Below, piece by piece: positions 17,447-26,568 of a stretch of 64,000 bases of DNA. The position numbers were made by a program, and so were the translations under genes. The notes below the pieces were generated by a model that was not told where the DNA came from, did not search any database, and worked only from the letters and a program-made list of their open reading frames with translations. Numbering within the stretch: position 1 is the first letter of the stretch; the number at the start of each line of letters is the position of its first letter. The stretch covers positions 82,419 through 146,418 of the forward strand of contig NZ_KB905902.1 of assembly GCF_000381085.1 (NCBI RefSeq). The letters run 5' to 3'. The stretch is from Thiomicrorhabdus arctica DSM 13458. GTDB lineage: Bacteria; Pseudomonadota; Gammaproteobacteria; Thiomicrospirales; Thiomicrospiraceae.

Positions 17447-19405
17447 CTAAGGCATTGCATTTTTCCAGGATGAAGGGGCCTTCCAAGTTTCTAACCACCC
17501 GGGTAGCTCATCTGCCGGCATTGGATAGGAAATTGCATTCCCTTGTGCTTGCTCGCAACCCATTTCAATTAATATTTCGCCATGTTCTATGGTGTCTATA
17601 CCTTCCGCTATTATGTCCAACCTAAAAGCGCTTGCCAAGCTTATAATGCCTTTTAAAGTGAGTATGTTATCTGGATTATTCTGTAAATTTTTAATAAAAC
17701 TTCTGTCCATTTTAAGGCAACTTACAGGCAGTTTTTGGAGGTAAGTTAATGAGGAATAACCTGTACCAAAGTCATCTAGAGCGAATGAAAAACCTAGTAT
17801 TTGGCACTGCTTTATAACTTTTGAAACTATTTCTAAGTCATGGATTTGACCGGTTTCTATGATTTCTAAGACTAGATTTTCTGGATTTATGCTTGGGTGA
17901 GTTTCCAGCATCTTTTGTAAATTGACAACAAAGTTGTTTTCTTTAAGTTGCAGAACATCGATATTGACGCTGACATTGAGAACAACATCATGAGCCAACC
18001 AATGTTCCATTTGAGCTAGAGCGGTTTTAATGACCCAATTTCCAAGCTTTACAGTTAATTTATTACCAACAATAATTGGTAAAAACTCTTTAGGTGTTAA
18101 TAAACCTTTTGTTGGGTGGTGCCAGCGAATTAGCGCTTCTACACCAATCACTTTACCGGTTTTCATATTTACCATGGGTTGGTAATAGAGGTGAAATTCA
18201 GATGCCTCTAAGGCATCATCCATGCCTGCGATAAACTTATATTTATAGCGTAAAGTGTCATCGTTATGGGTATTAAAAATATGGTATTTGTCTTTCCCAG
18301 AAAGTTTGGCATGATACATTGCTTGATTGGCTTGTCGCAACAGTATGTCGGAGTCAACATGCTCCTGTTGGGGGTATAGAGAAACTCCAATACTGGCTGT
18401 TACTTGGATAGTCATGTCATTGATGTTAATGGGCTGATTAATGACTTCGGTGAGGTGGTTAATTTTGGGGATGGCATATTCTATACTGGATAAATTGAGT
18501 AAGATGGCGACAAATTCATCTCCTCCAAATCGAGAAAGGGTGTCTTCATGACCCATAATATTTTTCATTCTTTCAGCAAGCAGAATCAACACCCGATCTC
18601 CTACCTCATGACCATATCGATCATTAATGTCCTTGAAACCATCTAGACCAATACATAAGATGGCCAATGGCTGATTATGCCGAAGTGACATAGCGATGGC
18701 TTGATAAAGGCGATCAGATAGTAGAGTACGATTGGGTAGATTGGTTAAGGCATCGTATTTCGCAATTCGGTGTAATTCATTTTCATATATTTTTCGATCA
18801 GAGATATCCGTCAATACCAATCGAAGCTCATAGGAGTCTTTTGCAATTTTTTCGATAGAAGCGACCACATATACCCATAATTCAGCGCTATTTTTGATTT
18901 GTAAGCGTAACTCAAAATGCTGTTGTTTTTGAGTATCCAGTAATTTTTTACGACAAAGATAATAGATATCTTGGTCTTCTGGGTGAATAAAGTGTGAGAG
19001 GGGCTGTTCTACCAATTCGTTTTGGTTTATTCCAAGTAAGGTAGCCGCCATAGGGTTGGCTTTTGTGATTAAATTTTCAGCCGAGAGCGTGCAATAACCT
19101 ACAGGTGCAGAATTATAGAGATCAAAATAACGCTGCTTTTCTACCGTTAATGTTTGTTGGGTTCTTTGAAGTTCTTCATTCTGCATCTCCAGTTCAATTT
19201 GATGTACTTGAAGTTCATGGATAACTTTAAGGATTTCTTCATTGCTCAGAATGTCAATACGCTTAGATCGATTGGTATTTTTTTGATCTAGAATAAACTC
19301 GGCTTTATTACGTAATGATTGAGCATTCAATAACACCGAATCTTTCTCATTAGAGTCTTTATTTTTTCCCTGTATGGGTTCTTTTTTGTCTATGTTTTTC
19401 TCCAT
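17447..19405 (-). CDS. PAS-GGDEF-EAL c-di-GMP signalling protein
   Basis: A cytoplasmic 652-residue protein with no membrane segment. Residues ~60-90 form a Glu-rich coiled coil (QIELEMQNEELQRTQQTL), followed by a PAS domain (~90-205). The GGDEF domain (~220-380) has an intact SRFGGDEF, and the EAL domain (~390-640) has EALIRW, LEIIETG, DDFGTGYSS and AEGIDT. Both catalytic sites look intact, and no RxxD inhibitory site stands five residues before GGDEF. It may make or degrade c-di-GMP. It lies 24 bp after the CheB-CheR-PAS gene on the same strand, so the two are probably co-transcribed and may share a signal. Confidence 0.9.
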   Translation of the reverse strand: MEKNIDKKEPIQGKNKDSNEKDSVLLNAQSLRNKAEFILDQKNTNRSKRIDILSNEEILKVIHELQVHQIELEMQNEELQRTQQTLTVEKQRYFDLYNSAPVGYCTLSAENLITKANPMAATLLGINQNELVEQPLSHFIHPEDQDIYYLCRKKLLDTQKQQHFELRLQIKNSAELWVYVVASIEKIAKDSYELRLVLTDISDRKIYENELHRIAKYDALTNLPNRTLLSDRLYQAIAMSLRHNQPLAILCIGLDGFKDINDRYGHEVGDRVLILLAERMKNIMGHEDTLSRFGGDEFVAILLNLSSIEYAIPKINHLTEVINQPININDMTIQVTASIGVSLYPQQEHVDSDILLRQANQAMYHAKLSGKDKYHIFNTHNDDTLRYKYKFIAGMDDALEASEFHLYYQPMVNMKTGKVIGVEALIRWHHPTKGLLTPKEFLPIIVGNKLTVKLGNWVIKTALAQMEHWLAHDVVLNVSVNIDVLQLKENNFVVNLQKMLETHPSINPENLVLEIIETGQIHDLEIVSKVIKQCQILGFSFALDDFGTGYSSLTYLQKLPVSCLKMDRSFIKNLQNNPDNILTLKGIISLASAFRLDIIAEGIDTIEHGEILIEMGCEQAQGNAISYPMPADELPGWLETWKAPSSWKNAMP

Positions 19406-19429
19406 TATTTTTCTCTTTAAGCTTTCTGT

Positions 19430-22393
19430 CTAGGGTATCAGGCGTTCGGTGGTCGCAATCGAATAAACTTTATTCTCGGCGTTGATTAAGGCCGTAGCCG
19501 TTATCCAAACTTTTACAGTCAAACCTGATTGAGTGAGACGATATGATTTATAGGGTGGTAATGTCTCTAAATTGATAAGTTTATCTATGTTGGACATCTC
19601 ATGAGAGTAATGATCTTGTGGAATTCGATCTTGGAGGTGTAACTGAAGTGCTTCTGTTTCACTCCAACCATACATTCTATCGGCCGCCGGGTTCCAAGCT
19701 TTAATTGAACCTGTTAAGTCTTGAACGGTGATGGCATCGTTGGCATCTCTAACAATGATCGCCAGACGCTCAAGTTCGCGTGTTTTCTCTAGCAAATGGT
19801 TACGCATTTCGATTATTTCAGTTATATCTATAAAAGAGATAACGGCCCCTTCAATGACATTTTCTAAAGTGCGATAGGGTTGAATACTCATAGCATACCA
19901 GCACCTATCCAGAGTCTGAATCTCTATTTCTTTCGGAATTAAGGTATTTAAAACATGTTGGATATCGGGGACTAAATTCGTATAGTTGATTAGATTGGAG
20001 ACGATATCGCGTAAGGGTCGACCTACATCACTGTGAATAAAATTTATGATTGTAGTAATGGAAGGTGTGAAGCGCATTACATGCAATTTATGATCAACAA
20101 AGACGGTTCCAATATTGGTTCCTGCCAACAGATTATTCATATCATTATTAGCACGTGATAAATCTATAACTTTGGTTTGAAGCTCTGTATTGACGGTAGA
20201 GAGCTCTTCATTGACGGATTGTAACTCTTCTTTAGATGTCTCCAACTCTTCGTTGGTAGATTGCATCTCTTCGTTTAATGATTGCATTTCTTCATTAAAG
20301 GATTTGAGTTCCTCGTTAGAATTTTCAAGTTTATGGTTCGAAATCTGTAGAAAGACTTTTTGTTCATATAACTCTTTTTCAAGGGCTGCAATACGCATAC
20401 TGTCATCCGATTTATCACCTGTCCTTTTGAGAGAGGTGTTTACAAGAGGCGTAATCGTTTTTAAAGCACTCTCTGGCAGGGTTTCAAAGATGATGAGATA
20501 CAAAGGGTTATTTTCGTCACTAAAGGCTTCTGAGGGAATGGGTTGCACCGTCAGGTTAATGGTGAATAACTGGGCGTTTTTTGAGATTGTTAGTAAAGGA
20601 CAATAAACCGATTTCTTAGTTTTAAGAGCTTTATGAAATGCCATCGTTAAATTTTTATGTATGCCTTCATGTGCCATATTGAGTATATTAATTGGGCCTG
20701 CTTCGCCTGGCGGCAATTCGAGATACATTCCGGTCCGGCCATGCAAATAAAGGATGTCCCCTTGTTTATCAACAAGTGCAGCAGAAAGCCCTATTTTTTG
20801 CAGTAATAGCTGCTCCATGAGGGCTCGAAAGGTCAGTTTCTCGGTTGGTTGGTTTTTTTCATAGATCGCATGGTGTGGATTCGTTTTTGTCATTGAAGGG
20901 GCTCTATTAATTAGATTTTCATGGAGCACAATGTTTAGGTTGCGTTTGCTTTGATAAATTTTGGATTTTTGATCCAGTACGTCAAATAAGTCGCCAAACT
21001 CTCCTATACTTTCTGAAGAACCTAACAGTAGAACCCCACCAGGGTTAAGTGAATAGTGAAAGAGCGGAATAATCTGTTTTTGTACGTCTAGGTTTAAATA
21101 AATAAGTAGGTTTCGGCAGCTGATTAGGTCAAGTTTGGAAAATGAAGGATCTTTGATAATATTTTGCTCAGAAAAGATCAACATATCGCGGATACTTTTG
21201 TGAATGCGGTATTGGCCATTTCTTTCTATCGTAAAAAATTGCCTTAATCGTTTTACTGAAATATTTTCTGAAATCGTTGTTGGGTAAATACCTCTCCGGG
21301 CTGATGCGATGGCTTGGGCATCAATGTCGGTGGCAAATATTTGGACTGTGTAGTGGAGTGACGTTTCTGTCATATACTCTTTGAGTAGAATGGCAAGAGA
21401 ATACGCTTCTTCACCAGAAGAACAACCGACACTCCAGATACGGATAGTGTTTTGTAAACCTTTACGGTTAAAAAGTTTTGGCAGAACTTGTGTTTTTAAA
21501 GTGGTAAATACCTCAGGGTCTCTAAAAAAGTTAGTGACACCAATGAGTAGATCATGAAAAAGGGCTTCTATTTCCGAGGGGAATCTCTGTAAGTATGTGA
21601 GATACCCATCAATCTGCTCAATTTGGTGAATAGCCATTCGTCTTTGAATACGTCGTTGAATAGTATTTGGTTTATATTGCGAAAAATCGTGTCCGCTTTG
21701 AACGCGTAGTAATACAAAAATTTTGTTTAATGTATTGCGTGGCTTAGACGTTGTTCTGAATTCCTGGCGTGTTAAGTTACCGAAAGTATGAGCCGTGTAG
21801 CCAATAAGCTGTTTTGGCATTTCTGCTGGAGAGAGAATGTAATCATTGAGCCCTGTTGCGATAGCAATGCTTGGCATGCCATCATATTCTGCTGTTTCTG
21901 GGGATTGAACAATGACCATTCCACCGGCTTCTTTGATGGCTTTTATGCCTTGACTGCCATCGCTGCCAGTACCAGACAGAATTATACCAATAGCATGATT
22001 TTGTTGGTCTTGCGCGAGAGAGTTAAAGAAAAAATCGATAGGTAAGCGTTGACCATGGGGGGATCCAGGTTCAAACAACTGAAGGATACCATTCATTAAA
22101 GCCATATCATGGGCGGGTGGAATGATATAGACACAGTTTGGTTGCACCTCCACCCCGTCCTCAACCTGTAATACGTGCATTTTAGTATGACGTTGAATCA
22201 GTTCGACAAGCATACTGCTATGGTTTGGTGCGAGATGTTGCACCAAGACAAATGCCATGCCGGACTCACTGGTAGGGGGCATGGCATTAAAAAACGCTAG
22301 AAATGCAGAGAGGCCACCCGCTGAAGCTCCTATGCCAACAATCGGAAATGTATTTTTTTTGTTTTTCTCGGATGATTTAACGTTTTTAGACAT
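19430..22393 (-). CDS. CheB-CheR-PAS fusion protein
   Basis: A 987-residue fusion of a chemotaxis-type methylesterase and methyltransferase. The CheB domain (~15-200) has GIGASAGG (Ser24), VQHLAPNH (His53) and ILSGTGSDGSQG, so the catalytic set is present without a receiver domain. The CheR domain (~225-480) has IWSVGCSSGEEAYSLAI for AdoMet. A long Glu/Asn coiled coil (~650-735, repeated NEELQS/NEEMQS units) leads to two PAS domains. The ATG at 22393 has GAGAAAG in front; an in-frame TTG at 22414 is less likely. No other chemotaxis genes are near. The GGDEF-EAL gene follows. Confidence 0.9.
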   Translation of the reverse strand: MSKNVKSSEKNKKNTFPIVGIGASAGGLSAFLAFFNAMPPTSESGMAFVLVQHLAPNHSSMLVELIQRHTKMHVLQVEDGVEVQPNCVYIIPPAHDMALMNGILQLFEPGSPHGQRLPIDFFFNSLAQDQQNHAIGIILSGTGSDGSQGIKAIKEAGGMVIVQSPETAEYDGMPSIAIATGLNDYILSPAEMPKQLIGYTAHTFGNLTRQEFRTTSKPRNTLNKIFVLLRVQSGHDFSQYKPNTIQRRIQRRMAIHQIEQIDGYLTYLQRFPSEIEALFHDLLIGVTNFFRDPEVFTTLKTQVLPKLFNRKGLQNTIRIWSVGCSSGEEAYSLAILLKEYMTETSLHYTVQIFATDIDAQAIASARRGIYPTTISENISVKRLRQFFTIERNGQYRIHKSIRDMLIFSEQNIIKDPSFSKLDLISCRNLLIYLNLDVQKQIIPLFHYSLNPGGVLLLGSSESIGEFGDLFDVLDQKSKIYQSKRNLNIVLHENLINRAPSMTKTNPHHAIYEKNQPTEKLTFRALMEQLLLQKIGLSAALVDKQGDILYLHGRTGMYLELPPGEAGPINILNMAHEGIHKNLTMAFHKALKTKKSVYCPLLTISKNAQLFTINLTVQPIPSEAFSDENNPLYLIIFETLPESALKTITPLVNTSLKRTGDKSDDSMRIAALEKELYEQKVFLQISNHKLENSNEELKSFNEEMQSLNEEMQSTNEELETSKEELQSVNEELSTVNTELQTKVIDLSRANNDMNNLLAGTNIGTVFVDHKLHVMRFTPSITTIINFIHSDVGRPLRDIVSNLINYTNLVPDIQHVLNTLIPKEIEIQTLDRCWYAMSIQPYRTLENVIEGAVISFIDITEIIEMRNHLLEKTRELERLAIIVRDANDAITVQDLTGSIKAWNPAADRMYGWSETEALQLHLQDRIPQDHYSHEMSNIDKLINLETLPPYKSYRLTQSGLTVKVWITATALINAENKVYSIATTERLIP

Positions 22394-22414
22394 TGCTTTC
22401 TCTCGTTTTAACAA

Positions 22415-23075
22415 AGCATACTCTTATGAATAAATGGATGCAGGCATTTGCGAATTTAGGTCGAGATTCCTTTAAGATCAGTAAAGGGCAAAAGTAACGA
22501 CTCATTAATGCGAGTATAAGACTACGTTAATGCCTGTTTTTGGACTTTGTATTAAATAGCAGAGTTTCTAGTTATCGATTTTATCATTACGTAAAGGGCT
22601 TTAAATTTAGAACCAAAGTACACGAGTTTAGTTTTTATGAGCAACTAGTTGATCAGTAAATTATCTAATATAACGTCTTATTAAACCTAGTATAGCTTAG
22701 GCAGACGCAATACTAAATGATTGCATCAAAGCTAGGATAATCTTTAAACCGAGTGCGTGTTTTGTATGCTGGTTAGACAAGCGATTTTCATCACAATTAG
22801 TGGAGTGGCTTTAAATTCAGGAATTCTTAAAAGTGTTATGTGAAGAAAGGTTTTTTGTTATGGTCATTTGGAATTTACGAGGGTATATCGTGTGATTGAA
22901 TCGACATAGTTGAAAATGCCGATAATAAATGAGAGTTCCGCACTGAATCTGTTCTAAATTTTGCCTAGGGTGTGATTACATCAAATTATATTACAGGCCC
23001 TTAATTTTAAAAATAAGCTGCTAAAAAACCTGTCAATTATATATGCTGAAATTCACACCCTCTTAACCTAAAGCA
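22415..23075. other. Long intergenic region without a recognised gene
   Basis: About 660 bp between the CheB-CheR gene start and the DUF5666 gene end. I find no ORF with a convincing start, no tRNA and no repeat. A loose 8-bp inverted repeat (CAGGCATT near 22440, AATGCCTG near 22525) precedes a T run. The region probably carries the promoter for the CheB-CheR operon. It could hold a small RNA or an eroded gene that I cannot recognise. Confidence 0.3.
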
Positions 23076-24137
23076 TTAATATGTGGGTCTTCCCATCTGA
23101 TTATTGATGCCCTGAAGCTGATCAAATTGATCTTTAAGTTCTTGTAACTGCTGAACTTGTTGCACTTGATCTTGAAGAGTATCTTTTTGATCGCGTTGCA
23201 ACTGCATCATTTCATTTTGTTCTTGTTGTAACTGAATCATCTCATACTGTTCTTGCTGCAATTTAATCATCTCATTCTGATCTTGTTTTAAATTGTTCAC
23301 TTCTTCTGGAGTCTCTTTAGGCTTCATTAATGCGTTTTTTTCCGCTTGATTAATAATAAAGTCTGAATAAGGCGTTATTTTTACAAAAGTAACTCTCCCT
23401 TTTTCATACTTACCCTGCAACACAATATGTTGATCGGTTTTTGTCGTTAAATGGCCTGCAGTTTCATTATTTTTCAATAAGCTTTTCCATTTAGACAGCT
23501 GTCTAGAGCTGGTTTCAATGACAACCTTCTTAATTGCTTTTGAAAACGCTACGGTTGGATACGGATGGCTGAAGTTTTTATTCTCTGGGTTTTGACCTAT
23601 ACGGGTTGCGGTCCAGTTATTAAGATCTGTTTGATATCCATTTACCGAGACATAGGATCCTTTTTTTAAACTTAAAGCATCATCAAATAGCGTTTTATTG
23701 GTCATTTGGATATGGTTTAAATGATTAATAACCAGATCATTTTCAGTTATTTGTGTAATTTTTCCTGCAAGAGGGTAATAAATATGAATTTTTTGGGTGA
23801 GTGTTTTATGTTCTCCAGAAAGCGTCTCTAAAATAACTTGTTGGCCAACCTTTAGGTGGTCATTAGGGATTAAATCGGAAGTGATTTCTGTTGAATCTCC
23901 ATAGCTTATTTCAATGCCATTTACCCAAATACTCCCAAATTTAGTAATGGTTCCAATGATCCCTGTATCACCAAATCCTTGAGAAGAATGTCCCGTACCA
24001 CCAAATCCAGAATCAGAAGCGGTTTGTAAAACGGTATTTGACTGACAAGCGGTCATCATTAAAGCGACCGCAAAAACTGTTATGAAGGCATCACGATGTT
24101 GTTTGGTTTTTTGGAACAAATTCAATAGAAAGTTCAC
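23076..24137 (-). CDS. DUF5666-type lipoprotein with Gln-rich coiled-coil tail
   Basis: A 353-residue exported protein. The N-terminal signal sequence ends in the lipobox-like MMTAC (Cys31). A GFGGTGHSSQGFGDTG glycine segment then leads into repeated small beta domains (IIGTITKFGSIWVNGIEISYGD; HLKVGQQVILE) typical of DUF5666 proteins. The last ~85 residues are a Gln/Glu/Met coiled coil built of repeated LQQEQ-EM units. The start is a GTG that overlaps the stop of the upstream DUF6502 gene (GTGA). Genes of these two families are often paired. The function is unknown; a surface or periplasmic structural role is a guess. Confidence 0.75.
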   Translation of the reverse strand: MNFLLNLFQKTKQHRDAFITVFAVALMMTACQSNTVLQTASDSGFGGTGHSSQGFGDTGIIGTITKFGSIWVNGIEISYGDSTEITSDLIPNDHLKVGQQVILETLSGEHKTLTQKIHIYYPLAGKITQITENDLVINHLNHIQMTNKTLFDDALSLKKGSYVSVNGYQTDLNNWTATRIGQNPENKNFSHPYPTVAFSKAIKKVVIETSSRQLSKWKSLLKNNETAGHLTTKTDQHIVLQGKYEKGRVTFVKITPYSDFIINQAEKNALMKPKETPEEVNNLKQDQNEMIKLQQEQYEMIQLQQEQNEMMQLQRDQKDTLQDQVQQVQQLQELKDQFDQLQGINNQMGRPTY

Positions 24138-24970
24138 TTAATACAGCCCTTTAATTTATGGTAGAAATAAGCACCTACGTGCATACTGTGTACAGCATTA
24201 TTCGATTGTTTATCTTTGGTTTGGAGTTCATTGGCTAACTGGTTTATTTCACTTAAAGTTATCATCAGTTTAACTTTCGAAGTTTCTTCAATGGTTTTGA
24301 TAGATGCTTCAGTTAGCTGGTTGTAATAGACCGCGCGATCAAACATAGGCGGAGTTTTATTTTCTAAATTGTGGGTGACGATAGATAGGTGGTCACCAAT
24401 ATTTTTACCTGCAAAAAAGAATTTTTCTTCAAAATCTTCTTTTGGTATATATCCTTTTTCCAATAAAATAACGAACTCTTTATTCTGCTTTTCTTCAATT
24501 TTTATCAACCCTTGATCTAACCACTCATCTAAAATAGAACGAGGATGTTTATCTTTAGAAATAGAGAAGACGAGCTCTTCAAAAGAGGGGCTTCCATCTA
24601 GAGCATTTCGGTACAGAGGAATGGGTTCGCCACTGGCGTTTAGGTAGGCTTGATGGCCAGCCCAAACAGACATCATTTGAGCACTTAAGCTGGCTTTTAT
24701 CTCTTTCTCGGTGGGTTGCGTTAAATGCTCATTACGAATACGTTTTACATCTCCACGACTTACCCCCGTTAATAGACTTACTCGACTATCCGTCAGGCGT
24801 TTCCCACTGATTTGAAACGACTCTTCAGCCACCTCAATATAGATTGATTTCACGAGGTTTAACAATCCAGTGTAGGTAATATTTTGACGGATGAGTAAAC
24901 GCACTAAAGGCTTTAAGATTTTACTTAAAGCCTTAGCGAAAACGATCTCTTTGGAAGGTGAATTATTCAT
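24134..24970 (-). CDS. DUF6502 family protein
   Basis: A 278-residue soluble protein. The N-terminal 100 residues (ILKPLVRLLIRQNITYTGLLNL, then GKRLTDSRVSLLTGVSRGDVKRIRNE) match the DUF6502 family, whose 'TDSRISLLTGVHRKDVRRL' segment looks like a helix-turn-helix. A DNA-binding or regulatory role is therefore possible but unproven. It is coupled to the DUF5666 lipoprotein gene by a GTGA overlap and lies 32 bp after the barrel-protein gene. Its ribosome site is weak. Confidence 0.75.
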   Translation of the reverse strand: MNNSPSKEIVFAKALSKILKPLVRLLIRQNITYTGLLNLVKSIYIEVAEESFQISGKRLTDSRVSLLTGVSRGDVKRIRNEHLTQPTEKEIKASLSAQMMSVWAGHQAYLNASGEPIPLYRNALDGSPSFEELVFSISKDKHPRSILDEWLDQGLIKIEEKQNKEFVILLEKGYIPKEDFEEKFFFAGKNIGDHLSIVTHNLENKTPPMFDRAVYYNQLTEASIKTIEETSKVKLMITLSEINQLANELQTKDKQSNNAVHSMHVGAYFYHKLKGCIK

Positions 24971-25002
24971 CTGTTTTGAGGCACAAGTTTAAGTGAGTAA
25001 GT

Positions 25003-25737
25003 TCAAAATTTAGACGTAATTGTCGCACCAGCATTGCTGGTCTGGGTGCTGTCGTACCCTACAAAAGCGGATGCACTGAACGTTTCAGTAAGTGGTGTAC
25101 TCAGAAATACAGAAGCCCCTTTTTGTGCTTCTACACTTTTAAAGATAGATTGACGATAATCAAGTGAAAGACCAAGACTCGTTTTATTTGCAAAATTATA
25201 ACCTGTGCCTATAGAACCATAATTGGTATCTTGCATATTTGCGCCTTTGACTTTACCAACAAATTTATGGCCAATATTAGCAAATACAGAAGTATTGCTA
25301 AGTATAGGGTAAAAATAATCCAATTGCACTGAAGTGTCCTCTTTACCGGTGCTCAAAGCTTTAGCGGCATCTCCAGTTGCAAATTTATGCTTTACTTTAA
25401 GTGCTACCCAAGGATTACTCGTTAAGTCATAGGCCATTGAGACCGTAGTATCTCCCATGCCTTGAGCTTTAAAAGATGCGCTATCAATCGATAAATAAGA
25501 GCTGGCAACTCCAAAAGTAAAAGCTCCGCCTTTGATTGAAAGCATTAAAGGAATTGAGGTTGTTGTTGTATCCGAAGCGTTAATGGTTTGACTTTGTCCA
25601 TAGGAATAAAAGACACCAGTGGAAAGTTTAGTGGTTATTGTGCTAGACGTTGTCTCATCAGACGCTTGTGCGACTTGTATAAGATTTCCTAGTAGTAAAG
25701 TAGCTAACAATGAGAATTTTAGTAAATGTTTTTGCAT
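25003..25737 (-). CDS. Outer-membrane beta-barrel (porin-like) protein
   Basis: A 244-residue exported protein. A clear signal peptide is cut after QVAQA, followed by alternating hydrophobic/polar strands (GVFYSYGQS, FTFGVASSYLS, TSLGLSLDYRQS, FSASAFVGYDS) and a C-terminal Phe, all typical of an outer-membrane barrel. AGGA precedes the ATG. The substrate is unknown. It stands between the Met-repeat protein and the DUF6502/DUF5666 pair on the same strand. Confidence 0.7.
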   Translation of the reverse strand: MQKHLLKFSLLATLLLGNLIQVAQASDETTSSTITTKLSTGVFYSYGQSQTINASDTTTTSIPLMLSIKGGAFTFGVASSYLSIDSASFKAQGMGDTTVSMAYDLTSNPWVALKVKHKFATGDAAKALSTGKEDTSVQLDYFYPILSNTSVFANIGHKFVGKVKGANMQDTNYGSIGTGYNFANKTSLGLSLDYRQSIFKSVEAQKGASVFLSTPLTETFSASAFVGYDSTQTSNAGATITSKF

Positions 25738-25846
25738 GGTTATTCCTATAAAATTAATCTATGGTCACTACTTCACAAGTTTGATCTAAGATTCTATCAA
25801 AAATCCTATAAAGCAGTGCTTTATCTATGGTTAATCAATTTTTTGA

Positions 25847-26434
25847 CTAATTCAATAAGTCATTAGGATCTGTCACTTCTTTTGAAGTTACAGGCTGTTC
25901 AGCTTCAAATTCATTTCCACGAGTTTCATTTCCATTTAGACGAACTTCATTTTCATTTCCACGAACTTCCATTCCGTTTCCACGAATATTATCTTGCATA
26001 GAAGCAGATCTTTCTGAGTTTCCAGACATCTGTTCCATATTTTCTTGCATGGAGTGAGATTTTTCCATATTACCAGACATCTGTTCTGAGTTTTCTTGCA
26101 TGGATTGAGCACGTTCCATGTTGCTTGACATCTGTTCTGAGTTTTCTTGCATGGATTGTGCACGTTCCATGTTGCTTGACATCTGTTCTGAGTTTTCTTG
26201 CATGGCTTGTGCACGTTCCATGTTGCTTGTCATCTGTTCCGTGTTTTCTTGCATGGCTTGCGAGCGCTCTATGTTGTTTGACATTTGCGCCATATTTTCT
26301 TGTACTTGTTGCGCTTGTTCTTGCTGTGTTTGAACCGTACTTGGATCGAATGCAGCATGTGCGGCCATTGGTATCATCATGACAGAAGAAACAAAACAAG
26401 CTTTTAATGTAGATTTAATGATTAATGTTTTCAT
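25847..26434 (-). CDS. Exported Met/Glu-rich protein with 17-residue tandem repeats
   Basis: A 195-residue protein with a signal peptide (cut near MAAHA). Residues ~45-150 are about six copies of a 17-residue unit close to AQSMQENSEQMSSNMER, encoded by a 51-bp tandem DNA repeat. A second short repeat, based on RGNxNEVR/GNE, follows. The region is rich in Met, Gln, Asn and Glu and should form an extended helix or coiled coil. I do not recognise the family. Possible roles are metal binding through regularly spaced Met, or a structural periplasmic spacer; both are guesses. AAGGA precedes the ATG, and the promoter is bracketed by twin operators. Confidence 0.7.
   Translation of the reverse strand: MKTLIIKSTLKACFVSSVMMIPMAAHAAFDPSTVQTQQEQAQQVQENMAQMSNNIERSQAMQENTEQMTSNMERAQAMQENSEQMSSNMERAQSMQENSEQMSSNMERAQSMQENSEQMSGNMEKSHSMQENMEQMSGNSERSASMQDNIRGNGMEVRGNENEVRLNGNETRGNEFEAEQPVTSKEVTDPNDLLN
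25900..26330 (-). repeat. 51-bp coding tandem repeat
   Basis: In-gene tandem repeats, clearest between about 26030 and 26300, each carrying CATGGATTG/CATGGCTTG and a TTGCTTGACATCTGTTC-like segment. They are near-identical at DNA level in the middle, so copy number could change by slippage. Confidence 0.8.
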
Positions 26435-26463
26435 TTTAATTATCCTTTTAGGAAATTTAGATT

Positions 26464-26538
26464 AAATGTAAATAACTTACATTTCCTATATTAGGGGTTT
26501 TTTCCATAAAGTCAAATAAAATGTAAAATATTTACATT
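26464..26538 (-). promoter_or_regulatory. Promoter bracketed by two matching operators
   Basis: On the minus strand, TTGACT (26515-26510) and TAATAT (26493-26488) are spaced 16 bp, a good sigma-70 promoter for the Met-repeat gene. Two dyads of the same type bracket it. AATGTAA-N5-TTACATT at 26520-26538 lies just upstream of the -35. AAATGTAA-N5-TTACATTT at 26464-26484 covers the likely transcription start. This is the geometry of a tightly repressed promoter. The repressor is not recognised. Confidence 0.7.
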
Positions 26539-26568
26539 AATTATGTGTGTGATTGTTTTTAATCGATA

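Noticed and set aside
22967-23061. AGGGTGTGA / TCACACCCT inverted repeat
   Set aside because: The 9-bp arms are separated by about 77 bp, with no other support; this is plausible by chance in a long gap.
25900-26330. Regular direct repeats that could suggest a CRISPR array
   Set aside because: The units are contiguous, in frame and encode a 17-residue protein repeat; there are no unique spacers and no cas genes.
26070-26399. Long overlapping ORFs in other frames across 25936-26399, both strands
   Set aside because: They arise from the 51-bp tandem repeat of the Met-rich gene, which keeps all frames open. Only the 25847-26434 frame has a ribosome site, signal peptide and promoter.
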